The position numbers were made by a program, and so were the translations under genes. A stretch of 7,104 nt of DNA, taken from positions 1-7,104 of the forward strand of contig JAHWYE010000083.1 of the NCBI GenBank assembly GCA_020028195.1, read 5' to 3'. The notes under the pieces were generated by a model. It worked only from the letters and a program-made list of their open reading frames with translations, searched no databases and had not been told where the DNA came from. This stretch comes from Nitrospirota bacterium (GTDB taxonomy: Bacteria > Nitrospirota > Nitrospiria > Nitrospirales > Nitrospiraceae). Shown piece after piece: positions 5,758 to 7,104 of the stretch (position 1 is its first letter; every line of letters starts with the position of its first letter).

Positions 5758-6391
5758 AATAGGGATCGCCCACGCTGCCTCGTCTGATCAATTTAAGAAA
5801 CTCGTCGCGCGTCTGCTGTTGGCTGCGGAACACGCCAAGCATTTCGCTCGTCACGGCAACGGTGTTTTGTTTTTCTACCCCCCGCATCATCATGCAGAGG
5901 TGGCGGGCCTCCATGACCACACCCACACCGTGCGCGTTCAATTTTGACTGTAAGGTCTCCGCGATCTGAACGGTGAGACGTTCCTGAACCTGCAACCGCC
6001 GACTGTAGACATCCACGATTCTGGGGATCTTGCTCAGGCCGACCACCCGCTTATTCGGCAAATACCCGACATGGCAGCGGCCGAAGAACGGGAGCAAATG
6101 GTGCTCGCAGAGGCTAAAGAAATCGATGTCCTTTACGATCACCATCTCGTCGTAGTCAATCGGAAAGAGCGCGCCGTTGAGGAGTTCATCAACGTCCTGC
6201 TGGTATCCCTGCGTCATGAACCGGAGCATACTCTCGACTCGTTCCGGCGTTTTCAGCAAGCCATTGCGCCCCGGATTCTCCCCAATCATCGTCAGCATCC
6301 GCGCCACGAGGTCCTTGATCTCGGAGACCTTGGGGGGACGTCCGTCGCCCCTCATATCCTGGCGGTGTTTGACGAGCTTTTTTGTGTGCAT
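5756..6391 (-). CDS. folE: GTP cyclohydrolase I (FolE type)
   Basis: FolE converts GTP to 7,8-dihydroneopterin triphosphate and formate, the entry step for folate, tetrahydropterin and queuosine. The 211-aa protein shows I-G-E-N-P-G-R-N-G-L-L-K-T-P-E-R-V (36-52). The zinc site is C95-E-H-H98 with C166 in H-L-C-M-M-M-R-G, and His97 and His164 match family catalytic residues. G-L-S-K-I-P-R (118-124) and Q-V-Q-E-R-L-T (134-140) are also typical. Length is between the B. subtilis (~190) and E. coli (~222) enzymes. The ATG at 6391 has only a CAGG directly before it, and Met13 is an alternative start; a minimal ATG-TAA lies just upstream. The gene follows the PTPS-family gene by 36 nt on the same strand, and the two very likely share a transcript. 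Confidence 0.96.
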   Translation of the reverse strand: MHTKKLVKHRQDMRGDGRPPKVSEIKDLVARMLTMIGENPGRNGLLKTPERVESMLRFMTQGYQQDVDELLNGALFPIDYDEMVIVKDIDFFSLCEHHLLPFFGRCHVGYLPNKRVVGLSKIPRIVDVYSRRLQVQERLTVQIAETLQSKLNAHGVGVVMEARHLCMMMRGVEKQNTVAVTSEMLGVFRSQQQTRDEFLKLIRRGSVGDPY

Positions 6392-6427
6392 CCTGTTACA
6401 TGGCAGAGGACCGACCGTCAGCGTTCG

Positions 6428-6844
6428 TTAAGACAACGGCCCAGAATATTCAAATGAATTGTCGCGGGTCTCAATGAGCCCGACTTTCACTAACTGACCA
6501 GCCGGGATTTTCTTGACCAACAGATCCCAGATGAACTGAACCAGGTTCTCTCCCGTCGTCGTCCGGTTAGAGAACTCCGGATCATGGTTCAAATCTTGAT
6601 GATCAAACCGAGCCACAACTGCCTCGGTCACAATCCGGTCCAGCCCCTCAACATCGGTGGCGCGGCCGGTTTGTGGATCAATCGTCCCTTTCACAGTCAC
6701 CAACACCACGTAGTTGTGCCCGTGCCCATGGGGATTGTTGCACTTCCCGAATACCTTCCAGTTCTCCTCGTCGGAGAGGCACTCCGAATGCAGGCGATGC
6801 GCGGCCGCAAACCGGTATCGGCGCGTCACACTGGCCTGATCCAT
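6428..6844 (-). CDS. 6-pyruvoyltetrahydropterin synthase / QueD family protein
   Basis: The 138-aa enzyme should act on the FolE product 7,8-dihydroneopterin triphosphate. Zinc ligands are expected at His16 (A-A-A-H-R-L) and His41 and His43 of C35-N-N-P-H-G-H-G-H43-N-Y. Catalytic Cys35, Asp81-His82 and Glu125 (I-E-T-R-D-N) are all present. T-T-T-G-E-N-L-V-Q-F-I-W (95-106) is also typical. Spacing C-x5-H-G-H and S-D-E-E-N-W-K-V-F-G-K-C resemble animal PTPS (tetrahydrobiopterin pathway), while C-x3-H-G-H, the QueD pattern, can also be read from the same residues. The product may therefore be 6-pyruvoyltetrahydropterin, 6-carboxytetrahydropterin, or a folate intermediate. The gene name is left open. 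Purine-rich GAGGAGAGGA lies 12 or more nt upstream of the ATG. A terminator-like hairpin precedes it and folE follows. Confidence 0.9.
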   Translation of the reverse strand: MDQASVTRRYRFAAAHRLHSECLSDEENWKVFGKCNNPHGHGHNYVVLVTVKGTIDPQTGRATDVEGLDRIVTEAVVARFDHQDLNHDPEFSNRTTTGENLVQFIWDLLVKKIPAGQLVKVGLIETRDNSFEYSGPLS

Positions 6845-6851
6845 TTGGATC
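6838..6851 (-). promoter_or_regulatory. Small hairpin enclosing the PTPS-family start codon
   Basis: On the minus strand GATCC (6851-6847), loop AAAT and GGATC (6842-6838) form a 5-bp stem. The ATG (6844-6842) lies at the loop/stem edge. This might limit ribosome access. The stem is short and may be chance. Confidence 0.25.
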
Positions 6852-6873
6852 CCGCTTCCTCTCCTCGACCAGT

Positions 6874-6919
6874 AAAAAACTGGCCGGGATCCCTCCCCTC
6901 ACGGGGGAACGACCCCGGC
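6874..6919 (-). terminator. Intrinsic terminator-like hairpin between the Fe-S carrier gene and the pterin genes
   Basis: On the minus strand GCCGGGGTC (6919-6911) pairs with GATCCCGGC (6891-6883) over 9 bp with one G-T wobble. It encloses an inner TCCCC/GGGGA hairpin with loop CGTGA. Three nucleotides later comes TTTTTT (6879-6874). This is a strong rho-independent terminator shape for the upstream Fe-S carrier gene. A second small inverted repeat, CCAGT/ACTGG (6883-6869), spans the T-run and shares one base with the main stem. The T-run ends only 29 nt before the PTPS-family ATG, so an attenuator role is also possible. Confidence 0.65.
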
Positions 6920-6965
6920 TCCGTGGTCCAAACACATGAACGTGGCGGCTGCAGAAGTTGGCAGC

Positions 6966-7104
6966 TTACGCGCTGAAGGAACTGCCGCACCCACAGGTGG
7001 TCTTGGCCTGCGGATTCTTGATCGCAAACCCCGACCCCTGCAAACTGTCCACGTAGTCCACCTCCGCGCCGCCCAGCAACGGGGCGCTCTGCGAGTCCAG
7101 GATG
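6966..7104 (-). CDS. A-type iron-sulfur cluster carrier (ErpA/IscA family), C-terminal end only
   Basis: Only the last 45 complete codons before the TAA (6968-6966) are in the window; the gene continues past the right edge. The tail reads G-A-E-V-D-Y-V-D-S-L-Q-G-S-G-F, then K-N-P-Q-A-K, and ends C-G-C-G-S-S-F-S-A. This is the hallmark C-terminus of HesB/IscA/ErpA proteins, with two of the three conserved cysteines in the CGC motif. The family carries [2Fe-2S] or [4Fe-4S] clusters and hands them to target apoproteins in the cytoplasm. The tail is very close to ErpA (S-E-V-D-Y, C-G-C-G-S-S-F-S), but ErpA and IscA cannot be told apart from this fragment. A terminator-like hairpin lies about 45 bp downstream. 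Confidence 0.9.
   Translation of the reverse strand, partial: ILDSQSAPLLGGAEVDYVDSLQGSGFAIKNPQAKTTCGCGSSFSA

Noticed and set aside
6071..6457. Plus-strand frame antisense to folE (128 codons)
   Set aside because: The minus-strand FolE frame has the complete zinc and active-site motifs. The plus frame has none.
1..7104. CRISPR arrays, transposases, phage genes, toxin-antitoxin or defence genes
   Set aside because: None was found. There are no regularly spaced repeats, and all sizeable genes are assigned to conserved cellular families.

Overview
The window looks like core chromosome from a moderately GC-rich free-living bacterium. Every recognisable gene is a housekeeping or conserved type. 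Promoter-like sites match a sigma70-type consensus (TTGACA-17-TAGGAT and similar), and two starts appear to be GTG and TTG. The gene set and the style of the intergenic repeat would fit Nitrospirota or a related phylum, but that is an impression and not shown by the sequence. No phage, transposase, toxin-antitoxin, CRISPR or defence gene is visible.

Layout, left to right. Positions 1-738 (minus) hold the N-terminal 246 codons of purA. It has its own promoter and runs off the left edge. Back-to-back with it is a plus-strand promoter for a complete tRNA-Ala(GGC) at 948-1023. Between the tRNA and the next gene lies a roughly 134-bp inverted-repeat element with tandem GGCTATA units. The next gene (1175-3004, plus) is an ABC-F ATPase of the YheS/ABCF3-like type. 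Its stop codon overlaps the stop of a convergent small PilZ-like gene (3001-3369, minus). Upstream of that on the same strand is rarA (3455-4804, minus). An alpha/beta hydrolase (4905-5702, plus) diverges from rarA across about 100 bp. It converges on folE across a 53-bp gap holding a long hairpin.

The right end is a minus-strand series: the C-terminal end of an ErpA/IscA-type Fe-S carrier (partial, right edge), a terminator-like hairpin, a 6-pyruvoyltetrahydropterin synthase family gene, and folE. FolE makes 7,8-dihydroneopterin triphosphate from GTP, and the PTPS-family enzyme uses that product, so the two form a pterin module. The destination could be tetrahydropterin, the queuosine precursor, or folate.

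No clear new multi-gene system is present. The points most worth checking are the inverted-repeat element after the tRNA, the terminator-like leader just before the pterin genes, and the double motif (HGHGH) in the PTPS-family protein.
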